From positions 23,503,501-23,567,500 of the forward strand of contig CM072892.1 of the NCBI GenBank assembly GCA_037013685.1: a stretch of 64,000 nucleotides of DNA, in the 5' to 3' direction. Below are positions 52,728-64,000 of the stretch, in pieces. Origin of the DNA: Acridotheres tristis (taxonomy: Eukaryota > Chordata > Aves > Passeriformes > Sturnidae). Both the position numbers and the translations under genes were made by a program. The notes below the pieces were generated by a model, which was not told where the DNA came from, did no database searches, and saw nothing but the letters and a program-made list of their open reading frames with translations. Each line of letters opens with the position of its first letter. The stretch's first letter is position 1.

Positions 52728-55296
52728 GTAAGAAATTCTGTAGTAAATTATTTTGCGACTTGGATAACAGCCTCACCACAATAATTAACTCTATGTCTGA
52801 ATTTCCTGGAGGTCATTTAGGAAAGCTAAAACTCACTAAGAAATATTGACGAGAATTAGGAAATTACTGTAAGCCTACTTAGTAAATAAAATACATCCAA
52901 CAAACTATTTAATACAGTAACTGATTTAAATCATTAACTGTTCAACTGGGCAAGGTGTTTGTACACTGGCCATTACATGGTTTTGAGTGTTAAAGAATTG
53001 TTAAAATCTGGTTCATCAATATTTAACTCACATTCTGATGAAATCTGGTCTACCTGATATCTTCATGACAGTCTTTTGTATTATAAATATTGTACATCTT
53101 ACCCAAGATCTTTCCCTACAGCTATTTATGTGACAGTCCAGCTGAGTGACATCTTCACTTTTCATGTCCTTTATACTTCATTTGTTTCTCAGTGAGATCT
53201 GACCATATAAATTTTTTTTAGGTAATTCAGAACTCTCCTGTTCCTAATGGGAACAGTCTTCATTAGACTGGGTTAATTTAAAAGCAAAATAAAATTTAAG
53301 CAGCTTCTTTAGTCATGTGCTGAGTTATCATGAGCTATTCCATTGTAACCTGCCAGACATATTATCAGCCAAGGACATGCATGTGACCAGCAGTTATCAG
53401 AGAAGACCTTCAGCTGAAAATGTCTTTAAAGGCCACATACCTTGTAATTATATTTTAGAAGGTGTTTTTAAATGTTAACCAGTAATGGCATCCATGGCCC
53501 AAAAATATACTATTATGTTATTATGGAGATTTATAAGCAACTATACTAATATATATAAAATACATTCACTACATTAGTAAGTAACTATTTCTCTAATTTG
53601 AGACAGACAGGCTCAAACTTTTAACTTAATAATATATCTCCTCGAACCTTCAGCTGGGTTTTGGGATAGTCAGAAGTATTCTAGCATGAAAAATAGAATG
53701 TTTAAAAGCTACTGGAGCATCAGTGGGCCAAGTTCAGAATTTGATTCATTAAATGAAACTTCTCTGAGCTGTAAGGCTTTTGCAATGTTAGGCAATTAAC
53801 TAGATTTTCTCTTGGCTCCTGTGCTAGCAACAAACAGCAGTCAGCACACTTTTAATTACAGGCTGCTGTAAGACAGAAACCAAATGCACATTCAGATTGA
53901 TTTACATACTGAATGAAGCTCATTTTGCATTTTGATAGTTCTTTCTCCTAGATGCCTCTGAGTTTGTTTTATTTCTTCTTTACCCCTCAGTGCTTTATGA
54001 TTTCTGTGCTTACATGATTTTATTATCATCTCTTTGCTCCAACACACTTCAGTTAACAGGAACAACATCAGCCCTTGGAACCTGGACAGTTTCTGAGTGG
54101 GTTTGCTTGTGGATGGCCTCCCACCTCCACCTCAGGACAAGGCACAGCTACACACAGCTCCCCTTCCTCCCCACTTTCTGTGGGAGGAAAGCTCAGGTGC
54201 ACAGCTGAGATGAAACCTGCAGAATGATTCAAGAGATGCTGACCTCAGCACATGGGGAACCACCTCCCATGAGATGCTTCATCATGTCTCATCCTCAAGA
54301 ACATGCAAAAGTGCACTATTTATATTTCTGAACTTGCCAATGCCAACCAAAAAGAGAAATCAAGAAATTACATAGGAGTAGTTGTTGTCCTGCTCTTTGT
54401 GGTCCAAAGTCTGAAACAAAGGTTAGGCTTCTGAAAATATTCTCAAGAATGTTTCTAAATTGCTCTAAAAAGACTGAAAAGCCAAAAGAGCCATCCACAT
54501 TGCTAATGATCTACTAAACTGCAAGCATTTTTGTACAAACTGCTAGTTGTTGTTTTTGTGGGAAACATAGTTAAAATAAAATACAAGGGCACAATGGGAC
54601 TTATATTCTTGTGTTGAGAAATACAGAAAGGGAGAGAAGCATTAACTCCCATGCTATGCACAACCACATACACAGATTTCCCACAGCTTTGACATACACA
54701 ACTCATAGGGATATCAGACCACTCACAAACTTGCAATAAAAACACCTTACCCAAAGGTTACATCTTGCAGTAATCGTAGTGAAAGTTCACAAAATAAATA
54801 CTGAAAGACGTGTGGAGAGTTTTGAGTTATTAATGGATATATGGTTTCTTCACAGATAGAGTATATTAAACATCATTCCCATTTCAGGAGATTCTCTTTC
54901 CCCTTCAGGGCACTCAGCGTGTTGGCTGGAATGTTGGCTCGCCTGCTGCTGGACAGTGAGCAGGGTTAGGCAACAAGAGAAACATTTTTGTATTCTAGCA
55001 AGTCTCAGCTTATTCACAGTCCCTTGAGTCCTGCAATTCTTTCTCCTTAAAGAGCACAATGGCTTTCGGAACACAAGTTAAATCATCTTTAGATTTATTA
55101 TTTCTTAACATTACATGTGTTAGCTATTCATAGTTTTCTTTACTGCAGTGTCTTTTGAGGCGTTCCTTGTGACTCTGAGTACTGTTTGTGTCTTCACATA
55201 TTTTCATGTGCAATGAAAATTCATTAAAGAACAAATTCAGACAAAATATCTCGCTTTTACATACTTTTCAGGTTAACTGGAATTTCATTGTCTATT

Positions 55297-55418
55297 ATCA
55301 TAGAATCATAGAATGGTTTGGGTTGGAAGGGACCTAAAAGATCATCCACTTCCAACTCCCCTGCAGTGTGCAGAGCACCTTCTGCTCAAGCAGGTTGCTC
55401 AGAGCCCCATCCAGCCTG
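55297..55418 (-). mobile_element. CR1 LINE 3' tail, minus strand
   Basis: The plus strand starts with two octamer-like units, ATCATAGAATCATAGAATGG, then TTTGGGTTGGAAGGGACCTA, AAAGATCATCCACTTCCAAC and GCTCAGAGCCCCATCCAGCC. This is the exact reverse complement of the CR1 3' UTR and tail. Only the last 120 bases of the element were inserted. It is less diverged than the fragments at 9.5 and 37.1 kb and shares the terminal part of the 49.2 kb copy in the opposite orientation. Confidence 0.93.
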
Positions 55419-55725
55419 TACCAGAATTATTATGGAGTAATTATCAAGCTATTATCATGCTTCCTCTTTCAAAAGCTTTTCTGTGCTTTCTCACAGCTCC
55501 TGCCTTTGGATAATCCTTTTCCAACTTTCAGTCAGAGGTCTAGCCCGTGGTGCTTTTTTCATTTCCATTATCAATGTCAATATTTAAAAGGCTCATATGA
55601 AATCCTGCCATCACAATTTCCTTCCAAAACAATGGATATCTGGATGTAATAGCTGGAATAGATGCTACTACCTTTCATCAGTAGTTTACATTATTAATAT
55701 ACTCTTAATTAATTAGAACATTACT

Positions 55726-55853
55726 ACTTCTTCTTCTTAATCTTCTTCTTGATCATTGTTATTGTTTTATTATTGTTATTTTATTTTTATTATTAATTTT
55801 TTGTTGTTGCTATTGTTATTATTATTAACATCATCATCATCATTATTATTATC
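55726..55853. repeat. Compound trinucleotide microsatellite (CTT, ATT, ATC)
   Basis: Successive TTC/CTT, ATT/TTG and ATC units with interruptions run for about 128 bases. It is the largest microsatellite in the window and lies about 300 bases from the CR1 tail. Confidence 0.9.
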
Positions 55854-55869
55854 ACATCAATGCTTCTGG

Positions 55870-58105
55870 ATATGAAGAATTTTCAAGCAAAAATAGTTCA
55901 TCCAACTTGGCTAAATAATTTTAATTCATGCTTATCCAGAATAGCAGTGTGGAATGTTGTAAGTGGGAGTTAAGTGACAAGTGCATAACTAGGTGCAAAT
56001 TGATTGCATACTTATACAAAGTAAAAACAATAAAATATTAAATAATGAAATATAAGAGATTTAAAGGAAGACTGTCAATATTTAAATGCCATGACTGCCA
56101 AATAATCATTAGTCATTTTCTGTCAAGTAAAGTATAGGAGTGGATTTTTGACAGTGCCTCTTGGATTAAATTAGATTTAGCCAGGATGTGAAAGCAATAT
56201 TTCACGAAGACTAAAGCTTTTTCAGAGTTGTATCCATAAGTACAATAGAATGGGGTCTAGGGAGAACAAAAACTGTCTTCCACAAGTTCTGATTTTTGGG
56301 ATGAAGCCAGGAGGACCTAAGAGCCTTATGAAATACTATGCCTAGACACATAATACAGCAGTGTAGATGACACTATGAGGGCTAGACACATATATTAGGT
56401 TCAGCAGTGTTGAGCTTTTCTGTGCCTAAGTCCCTACTCTTGATCTATCAGCTTAATAAGACTGACTTTAAAAGTCTCAAAATAGCTTTGAAAATGGAAG
56501 GAAGCATTAGAACATCACCTCCATAAGAAGGAATGTATCTCTGGGATAGTTTATTGAACAGATGCCAATTTTTTCTAGTGAACTAGAAATATGCCCTAAT
56601 CCACCATGAAACTGAAGACACAAAAGTAAAACACTATGGTGTAAAAACACAGAAAAAGCAATGAATCATTGCAGCTATCTAAACTTACGTCCTTTCATTA
56701 CAAAATAAACAAACTAGAAGACATTTAAATACAGTGAAGACTGTAAAATGTGTAGGGCACATAATATAAAAGGGAAAGCTAATTACCTTGCAGCAAAGCC
56801 TTCAAGGAAAAATAACAGAAGCTTTTGCCACTTAGTCATCTCTGACGTTCAGAGGTCTGTTTTATTCCAAGTCTTTCTATGGCACACCTCTGTCAGATGC
56901 AAATATACTTGTACTATGCCTGTTCTGCTGAGACCCAGCAAGATGAATACCTGGAGGTCCAAAAGTGACTAATGAACACTGAGAACACAAAGCTTAAGGG
57001 TCTAAACAGGGCTTTCTGAAAGAGATTTGGTTTTGAACTTTGAATTCTCAGCTCTTGTAGCTACTCCATTCATTACAAATGCTAATAACCACGGCATTGA
57101 AATTAAAAAAAAAAGATGGGAAGGAAAACATAACAATCAAAAATTATTTGCCTCCTGCATATCCTTAGCTCCTTCTCTTGGAAAACGTGTTTAAAATTTT
57201 TCAAGTTAAGACTGATAAATGGAAGCCATATTGTGCTCTTGGCCTAAGCCATTTGCCCAACACAACAGGAGAAACCCCTGACTGGAGAAAGAGAATAATC
57301 TGGATTTCCTAAGCGTGCTCCAGGGATGGCTCTGTAATCATTTGCAGGATTTTAGGTCTTTATGGTAAAAATAGTGGCTGATGAAAGATCTACCTTTCTA
57401 TCTTACTTTTCTACCTGTACCACTCTGCTTAGTGAGACTTTAGAAAAACAACTTAATGTCTTCACATAGCGAAGAGAAGGGTTTGTTTGGTGTAATAAAG
57501 GAGCAGTTGCCATAGAAAGGGCATGGAAACCAGCTGGCAGTCATCATAGTAGAAACAAAAAGCACAGGATTTTGCTTCCAAAGTTGAAGTTATTAATCTC
57601 TCACAGTACCCTGTATTAATGGGCTTTTCAGAGCAACAGTATGTTAATCCACCAGTTCATCCACATAATAATATCGTCAAATGAATAAATATGGAAATTG
57701 TATGCTGTGTGTTAGTTTGATTTATCAAGTAAGAGAAATCAGAGATATGCTTTTTCTAATCACAATTTGCACCCATAAATATTTGTTACCACTTTCCAGC
57801 AGGTCTACACATATCTCCCTGAATGAATATGATCTATTAGGAGGAATTTTATTCCCTACTTCTATTCCCAAAGTACAGTGTCCTTATTTCACTTTTCTGA
57901 CTTGGAAAATAAGTTACTCCTCTTCCACAAATTTCTATGCTCTCTTTGGCTTTTCCTGCCAAAACAGCAGACTCTGCTCTGTCTCGTCACTCTCCACTGC
58001 TGACACCATCCCTCGAGCTCTCAGAGGCACAAACTGATGGGTTTTGGTGGTTTTATGTTTAGTTAAGGAGACTTTCTTGTTTTTAACTTTATTCAACCAA
58101 GAGTC
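55870..58105. other. AT-rich DNA without a recognised gene
   Basis: Short frames only (up to 118 codons at 57,681-58,037). There is an imperfect repeat pair at 56,342-56,410 and nothing else recognisable. Confidence 0.5.
56342..56410. repeat. Imperfect two-copy repeat, offset 40 bp
   Basis: CTAGACACATAATACAGCAG at 56,342 recurs as CTAGACACATATATTAGG...CAGCAGTGT at 56,382 with a small insertion. Confidence 0.6.
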
Positions 58106-58110
58106 AAAAA

Positions 58111-58500
58111 ACTGACAGAGAAGAAAACAGAAATGGATAGAGCAGTTTGTTCCCACCAAGGCCCATTCTCACTGCCAGAGTCTGGCACAAAGGCTGCTCA
58201 TCTCGGATGCACAGAGCAATGCTGTGCTGGCCTATGAGCTCAAGGATGCCACCAGTGTATTGGGTAATGAGAAAAATCCGAGCTCAGGGGTGCAGCAGGT
58301 GAGTGTGCTCATGAGCAGGGCTTGGCTGAGTGCAAGGTAAAAGCAGATGGCAAACCTATGATGGACAAGGTCTGTAACATTCTGTCACAGGGGAAAGTAG
58401 AAACTGAGACAGGGACGCAAAGGCATGAGAGGAAGCTCCAGCTGTGTGGCAGCAGAAGTCAAGGGTTAGTTACTTGGGATCGTTTGCTGGACTTGGTATA
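58111..58500 (+). other. Coding-like stretch in two frames; possible exon 58,179-58,298 or decayed gene copy
   Basis: One frame is open without an ATG from just after the TGA near 58,110 to a TAA at about 58,340; it contains the peptide DAQSNAVLAYELKDATSVLG. A second frame, shifted by one or two bases, opens at about 58,272 and runs to the TAA near 58,500 (contains KADGKPMMDKVCNILSQGK). Both have mixed, protein-like composition. Inside the first frame a 120-base segment (58,179-58,298) is bounded by an acceptor-like CCCATTCTCACTGCCAG and a donor-like CAGCAG|GTGAGTGTG. The handover between frames would also fit a frameshifted pseudogene. I recognise no family. Confidence 0.28.
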
Positions 58501-58509
58501 ACAGGGAAC

Positions 58510-61085
58510 ATAAAGACATACTCACAGAGAACGACATACCAGCCTAGAAGGTCATTACATTTTATCCTCCCTTCCCCAGCCATTACCTCCTCTTCATCCT
58601 CTTCTTTCATAAAGCCTACTCAGCATCTTTATAATTAATATTTATTAATCAGTCTGCCAGAATTGAAGCAGATTAAAGAAGATTTAAACTACACACTCTA
58701 ATAACATTGAAAGAAACCAGAGGGCAAGTAAATGCTTTCAAAAGCTAAATCTGGATGTTCATTAGATAGCTATGTCATCAAGAAACCATGAAAAATTTAA
58801 CCTTGTAAAAGTGGAGAATATTAAATTATTTTCTAAAAATTCACATCTAAATTACTACAAATTGGTTCATTTTAAAAGCATAGTGAATTTTTTGTTGTCT
58901 TAAGCACCTAGAATGTTATTTATCTCTTCCTGTACAGAACATCTTTGATTAGGCAGTTTGTGTTTGCATGAATGCTTCTGTCTGTGTTGTGTGCCTATCC
59001 ATGCTTATGTGTGCGTATGTGTCAGGTATATACACGTGTTCCCACAAGGAATAAATGCTACTGGCTTGACCAAGGAAGCTTGACCATGGAGCTACTCCAG
59101 CTCTGTTTCCCTCAGGCTACTGAACTCAGTCTGTCCTAACAAAGGTGACCAAAACCACGTGTGTACACAAACCAGGCAATTTATCCATATATTAATGTAC
59201 ATTTAGAGGGTTAAACTATGTCTACATAATTAGAAATGGCACTTAGCAGGAATTTTCTAAGATCAAGTCAGTTTGAAGAAAATCTATAACAGAGAAGTTT
59301 ATGTCACCAACAAAAATTCCCATTTTAAGACTAAATGCTGCTAATACATCCTTGTGACCATTAAAAATTATTTTGTTTCACCTAACTTGGACAGACACTT
59401 CCAAATAAGAGAAATCACACAAATGTCCCTCTCTTGCTAGTGGGAAGAGAATCCACCAATGTGGGAATGTTTGGGAGCCATCTTATTCTGCACAAAGCAA
59501 GCAACACAACACAACAGGACAAGTCCTTGGAAAATGTTAGGTTTTATGCCCAGTAAGATGCTTTTATGTAGCAGTGATATATGCCAATAACCATGGCATC
59601 AAGAGATCAGACATAGACTTCTTCTTCTTGGGTTTTGTTTAATTTTGTTTATATACCAGGTGAATCTATCTGGGCATTTATTTTTAATATCAAAAGACAG
59701 TTATTTCCAGAAATTTTCAACAACTAGGCAGGATGTGATAAGAGGTCAGGATTCTCAGTGTGAAAAGGTCAGACATAACTCAAGACAATGATCTTCAAAT
59801 ATACAGGTTTAAACAAATGCTTTTTAAAAACCTTCCAATAGGAACTTAGCCAAAAGAGTAACATGATACTAGTTCTATTCCTGCCCTTAGGAAGTTTAGA
59901 CATCAGTACAAATATTTTATTTTTCAGCACTCATATGAAAAACTTACCTTGCTTATCTAGACTGCATATGGCCCAGAATTACACATATTCATTTGAAAGC
60001 TGTCTAGTTTCTGGCCATCTGCAATTTTGACAGTGCAGGATTGTTTTCAGTACTGTATTGAAGGCATTAAGCAAATAACATTAAACAATTTAACAGAAAT
60101 AGGGAGAACCTGAAAGAAAAACAAATCTGAGAAGCTACTAAGACTTTGAAGCAATAGTGTGTAACTTTTCCCTAGATTATAAATTTTTTACAGAAAGTAA
60201 AATCTCACATTTAGACAAAACTTGTTATTTCTTACTTAAATTACAATCCCTTTTATTTGGGCTACAAAAATCATACATCAGAAGAACAATACCATGGCTG
60301 TGAAATAAATTCTACATATTTCTGCAGTAATGCAGTACTTGTGACAACAGTGTAGAAAATGCCTTTATCTTAGGTTGACATTAGTGAAGAGTAAAAATGC
60401 TGTAGTTCTTTTCTAGTTATCAGCTTCTGTTACAACATAAACGAGGCCTGCTCTAACTCAGATCTTGTCAAACTCAGAAGCAAACAGATTGGTTTGTCCT
60501 CTATACTCCTTATAGTAATGAGTCTAAGGTCCTCAACAGGGATAGACCTTCGAAGTCAGATTTCAAAGTAGGACTTGAAAGTGATCTCTGAAGATGTTTA
60601 ACTGATGCAGAAACTGAGAGACCAAAAGTTTTTGCTACAGTCACTATGCAGATCTGCAACAGAACTAGAAACACACTCCAGTTCTAAGCCCAGTCTTTTA
60701 GGTCACACTGCTAAATTTATAGCAAATTATTTTATATAAAAGTCATACTTAGCAATGAAATTGAAATCACCAAGAGTGCCATTTTCCATGCAATCCCATT
60801 AGCAGCCTAAGTGAACATCTCTGCCAGCAACTTCTGAACCCACCACCTAATTCCCTTCACATTTGGCAGAAGTGTTGAGATAATTAAGCTTCTATTATCA
60901 TTATGCTAATGATGAGAGATACTTGTAATTGCCCTGAATGAAGGAAAAGTTCAAACCTGGTTTTACACCTTGAGACTCCTTCAATACATTCCTACTGGCA
61001 GAGATGAGTTTCTTAGGTTTTGTCCTTCTGTAAAAGCTCAACACAAGGAAACAAGGCAGGGAACATTGTCTCTCCTTTGCACCAC
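58510..61085. other. AT-rich DNA without a recognised gene
   Basis: No element recognised. A consensus-like minus-strand donor (GCAAG|GTAAGT) at about 59,945 has no open frame upstream in any phase. Confidence 0.5.
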
Positions 61086-61089
61086 TCAG

Positions 61090-61175
61090 CAGCCTTCTGC
61101 ATCACAGAGACAAAACATTGGAGAGGAGCCAGTGTACAGCCAGAAGATTGCAAGTAGCTACTGGAGCAACCAGCT
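61090..61175 (+). other. Possible exon, plus strand, stop immediately at the donor
   Basis: The acceptor-like TTGTCTCTCCTTTGCACCACTCAG ends at 61,089 and has a strong pyrimidine tract. The open frame (EEPVYSQKIASSYWSNQL) runs to a TGA at 61,177-61,179, which overlaps a GTGAGT donor motif at 61,176. It could be a terminal coding exon, or a spliced exon whose donor hides the stop. No family is recognised. Confidence 0.2.
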
Positions 61176-61650
61176 GTGAGTTTAATTGTAAAGTGACTCC
61201 TTCAGCCAGATAAAAATTGTCATCTAGACTCCAATTATTCAGATTAAGTTCCTATTAATAGATCCTTGGTGAGGTTCTAAATATATGAGAAAAACTGTAA
61301 AACACTTTACTTCTGAATTATTTCACCAGTTTCTTTTGGACAAGAGTTTTTTTTGACACCTTCACAAGTCACAGTGAAGGTGGATGTGAGGAGATATGTA
61401 AATGAGAAAACACATAAGTTATTGCTTAACATTTTAGAGGTAAAAGGGAAGACTAATAGAGTAACAAATGATTTCATTAATTGAATACTTGTTCAACTTT
61501 TCATTACACAAAGTTCTGAACCAGTTATTATCATTTAAGGGAAATGTTTTCAGTTTGACACATATTTCTGAAAATGTTCTTTCCAGAGTGACCTGAAAGT
61601 TTGGAAAGGAATTAAGTTATTCAGGGACCTGAAACAAATCATGGTCTTTT

Positions 61651-62430
61651 TGTGTTGTATGTTGGGTGGTTTGGGTGCATTTGGGTTTTTCAGTGGAACT
61701 TCGAGCAAAGCATATACTGTCATAATAATCCTGACTAGGGGACTACAGGGGTGGCCTCTGTGAGAATGGACGAGGGGCTGCCCCATCCCAGGCTGAACCA
61801 GTTCCTGCTGACTTCAAAACAGACTCTTGGCTCCACAAAGCTCAGTCAGGCCGGTGGCACCTCTGTGGAAACTCTTAAAAGAGTAAAAACCACTTCACAG
61901 CAGCTGTGAGAATGGAATGATAAAAACGTGAGAGAAACAACCTTCTAGGCACAAAGGTTACTCCTGCTTCCACACTGAAGCAGTTTAGGAAGGACTGCAT
62001 CCCCCAGGCTGGAGCTGGGGAAAATTAAAGGAGGAAGAGCAGCAGAGACAAAGTGCTATAAGTTGCCCGAAGCTCCCAGCACTCAAAAGCCATTCCACTT
62101 GCAGGAGGGAGGAGAAGGAAGAAGAGTCACAAACAAAGGAGTTAAGTTGAGCCTGAGAGAGAGGAGAGGTGGGGAAAGGTGGGTTTAGTTTTGTCTTTTA
62201 GTTCGTCTGTGTGTCTCCCTATTATACTCTAATTGACAGTAAATCAAATTAATCTCCTCTATGTTCAGCCATGTTTTGCTCATGATGGTAATTGCTGAAT
62301 GATCTCCCTCTGTTTTTATCTTAGCTCACAAGCTTTTTCATCACACTCCTTCCCTTTGTCTTGCTGAGGAGGAAAAGTGAGATAGTGGCTGTAAGGTGGT
62401 CTGGCAGCCAGTCACTCTCAGCCTATCACA
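61651..62430 (+). mobile_element. ERVL-type LTR, plus strand, internally deleted
   Basis: The element starts TGTGTTGTATG and ends GCCTATCACA, giving TGTGTT...TATCACA-type inverted termini. Modules in order are GGTTTGGGTGCATTTGGG, ACGAGGGGCTGCCCCATCCC, AGGCTGAACCAGTTCCTGCT, GTGAGAGAAACAACC, TTGTCTTTTAGTTCGTCTGT, TCTAATTGACAGTAAATC, GATGGTAATTGCTGAATGAT and CACAAGCTTTTTCATCACAC. These fit an avian ERVL LTR. The repeated GGAGCAGG block present in the copy at 36.2 kb is missing here, while the 5' third missing there is present. Flanking 5-mers (CTTTT and GCTGG) do not match, so no target-site duplication is claimed. No internal genes follow, so it is a solo LTR. Confidence 0.75.
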
Positions 62431-62439
62431 GCTGGAATC

Positions 62440-64000
62440 ATGGGACATCAAAGCATCTAGCACAGGGGAAATCACACTACAGTAACAAAAATCTTCCTTT
62501 GCCATTGGTTATATCTTCTCTCATATGCATATTTCAGTATAAATATAAAAGTACATATATACATATAAAAGTAACATTTCAAATAAATTCTGGAAGAAAT
62601 AAGAAGGTCCAGGAGTTGACAGTTGCTGCATGCTTGTGTCATTTTTTTATCCCAAATGATGTGCTATTGGCTGAGTTCAGCTCCACCATAGCCCATTGCT
62701 TTCTGGCTACAGTCTTGTAGTAAAATGTAAACATTTCAGCAGTAAACACCACACAGCCTTAGCAAGTAAGACTCTTGGGAGCAGGCTAATTCCCTTTTTT
62801 CTATGTGATTAAGGTCTTCATAATTCACCTATGAATTCAAAAAGGGAATCCATCAAGAAAAAATTTACATTATTATATGTTTCGTCGACCCCCATCTTCT
62901 TACTGTTAAGCTGTCAACTCAATGTCAGAGGCTTCCCATCCACCAGAATATTATGATTGAATTAATTTCATAATTGTTTGCCAGTTTAGCAAAATTATTG
63001 CCACTTACTCTTCCCTTAACCATAAATAAACCATAAATAAACACCATTCCCATATTTTCCTTCTGTTCATCACTGAATTCTTGACAAGTTTTCCCCCTCC
63101 CCTGCTTTTCTTCTCTTTACTGGCAAGTTTTCAAGGGTATTTGAAGACAATGTTGAGAAAAATCATGACTGATCTACTCATGACTTCTAAGGCAAGAACT
63201 GCTGCATTACAATTGCATGGGGAGACAAAGGCTGACAGCCTTTTCACATTTCAGCAGCAATTTAAGGCTGTTAACCTTGAAGGCAATGGCAGCTGCTGAC
63301 CCTCGAAGGCTGAATCCAGTTAGTGCTGAGCCAGAGAGTGAAGGGCTGAGCAGCTCTAGAGCCAGCCAGGTCAGCAGCAGCAGGAGGGCTCAGTGCCCCA
63401 AGAGTTTGTCCCCTGACTGATGATTTCTTAAAGTGCCTGGGCTGAAATACTGATTCAAGCCAAGTATCTCGTTCTTCCAGCTTGTTTCAGGTAGCAAAGT
63501 AAGGTACCCCATGACTGTACATCTAATAACTCAATTTAGGAGCTATTCTTGAAGGGCACAAAATGACTCAATTCACCAGGACTTCCCTGGGAACTGATGG
63601 TATTTGGCACTCTGCAGAGTCAAGCTCTAAAAACAAATATAAATGAAAGACTCTTCAGTTGACTTTTCACAAAGTGATGCAGTAAGGATTGGTCTTACAG
63701 ATTAAAGTGATAAAGCCAGCTAAAAGTTATGTTGTAATACTGAGTATTTATTGACCTGGAGTGTCTTGTAGCTGACAGACATCTGGCAAAATTCTGTAGT
63801 GAGTGGTGATTCATCTGTAAGGGTGGTTAATTTCACTGGTAATTTGGCTGAAGCAACAACAGTAAAGCCAAATTAATTCCATGGTAAAGCTCTGAAGATA
63901 TTCAGTTTATGAGACTAAAAGACTTAAGCTACACTCTTCTGTCTTTAGCAGCTGATTAGTCCCTTGAACTAAACCTACTGGAAAAATCTTCATTGCTACG
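62440..64000. other. AT-rich DNA without an identified gene
   Basis: Contains an 11 bp two-copy repeat (63,018-63,042) and a small coding-like frame at about 63,285-63,420. That frame opens with an ATG (MAAADPRRLNPVSAEPESEG...) downstream of an acceptor-like CCTTTTCACATTTCAG at 63,255. It is serine- and arginine-rich and unrecognised. The rest shows nothing. Confidence 0.45.
63018..63042. repeat. Two-copy tandem repeat, period 11 bp
   Basis: CCATAAATAAA at 63,020 is directly repeated at 63,031. Confidence 0.85.

Larger units (their letters stand above)
49951..55290. other. AT-rich DNA with exon candidates but no identified gene
   Basis: Apart from the candidate exons at 50,593-50,685, 50,950-51,026 and 52,694-52,727 and small repeats, nothing recognisable is seen. 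A C-rich patch at about 54,100-54,200 has no repeat identity that I know. Confidence 0.5.

Noticed and set aside
55313..55513. 66-codon plus-strand frame beginning MVWVGRDLKDHPLPTP
   Set aside because: Its start is the reverse complement of the CR1 3' UTR. The same peptide start appears on the minus strand of the 49.2 kb CR1 copy.
59945..60030. Consensus minus-strand donor (GCAAG|GTAAGT)
   Set aside because: Every frame between it and the nearest acceptor-like site contains a stop. At best it would be non-coding.
1..64000. tRNA, rRNA, CRISPR arrays, bacterial operons or phage-like gene clusters
   Set aside because: None of the expected structures is seen. Base composition, CR1 and LTR content point to a vertebrate nuclear genome.

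Overview
The window reads as a gene-poor stretch of avian nuclear DNA, most probably from a songbird-like or other neoavian genome. It is AT-rich, has no bacterial-style operons or dense ORFs, and carries repeats diagnostic of birds. These are CR1 LINE 3' ends, with the octamer tail ATTCTATG and the phrase TTGGAAGGGACC, and LTRs that resemble avian ERVL and ERVK/ALV-like families. The open reading frames are short (the longest is 135 codons), scattered over both strands and mostly explained by chance or by repeats. I could not assign any known protein-coding gene.

Layout. 1-540: a probable minus-strand LTR or leader remnant with two small tandem repeats. 560-21,950: unique AT-rich DNA with one old CR1 scrap (9,525-9,670) and two stretches that look like conserved non-coding elements (about 16,500-16,870 and 21,120-21,400). 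21,960-22,470: an isolated GC-richer block, open on both strands. 25,415-26,412: two different minus-strand LTRs in close succession. 36,232-36,845: a truncated ERVL-type LTR, followed by a short minus-strand CR1 (37,121-37,199). 38,600-39,000: a local GC- and CpG-rich island. 49,155-49,950: the best-preserved repeat, a plus-strand CR1 3' end. 55,297-55,418: a minus-strand CR1 3' tail, followed by a compound trinucleotide microsatellite. 58,110-58,500: coding-like DNA in two frames. 61,651-62,430: a second LTR of the same ERVL-type family as at 36.2 kb.

The best protein-coding signal is a 93-base candidate internal exon on the minus strand (50,593-50,685). It has near-consensus splice sites on both sides and an uninterrupted phase-0 frame; its gene is not recognised. 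If real, the window is largely intron of a minus-strand gene. Weaker plus-strand candidates lie at 12,954-12,993, 50,950-51,026, 52,694-52,727, 58,179-58,298 and 61,090-61,175. No tRNA, rRNA, CRISPR array or novel multi-gene system is visible. Repeat family names are from recalled consensus patterns, not from a search.
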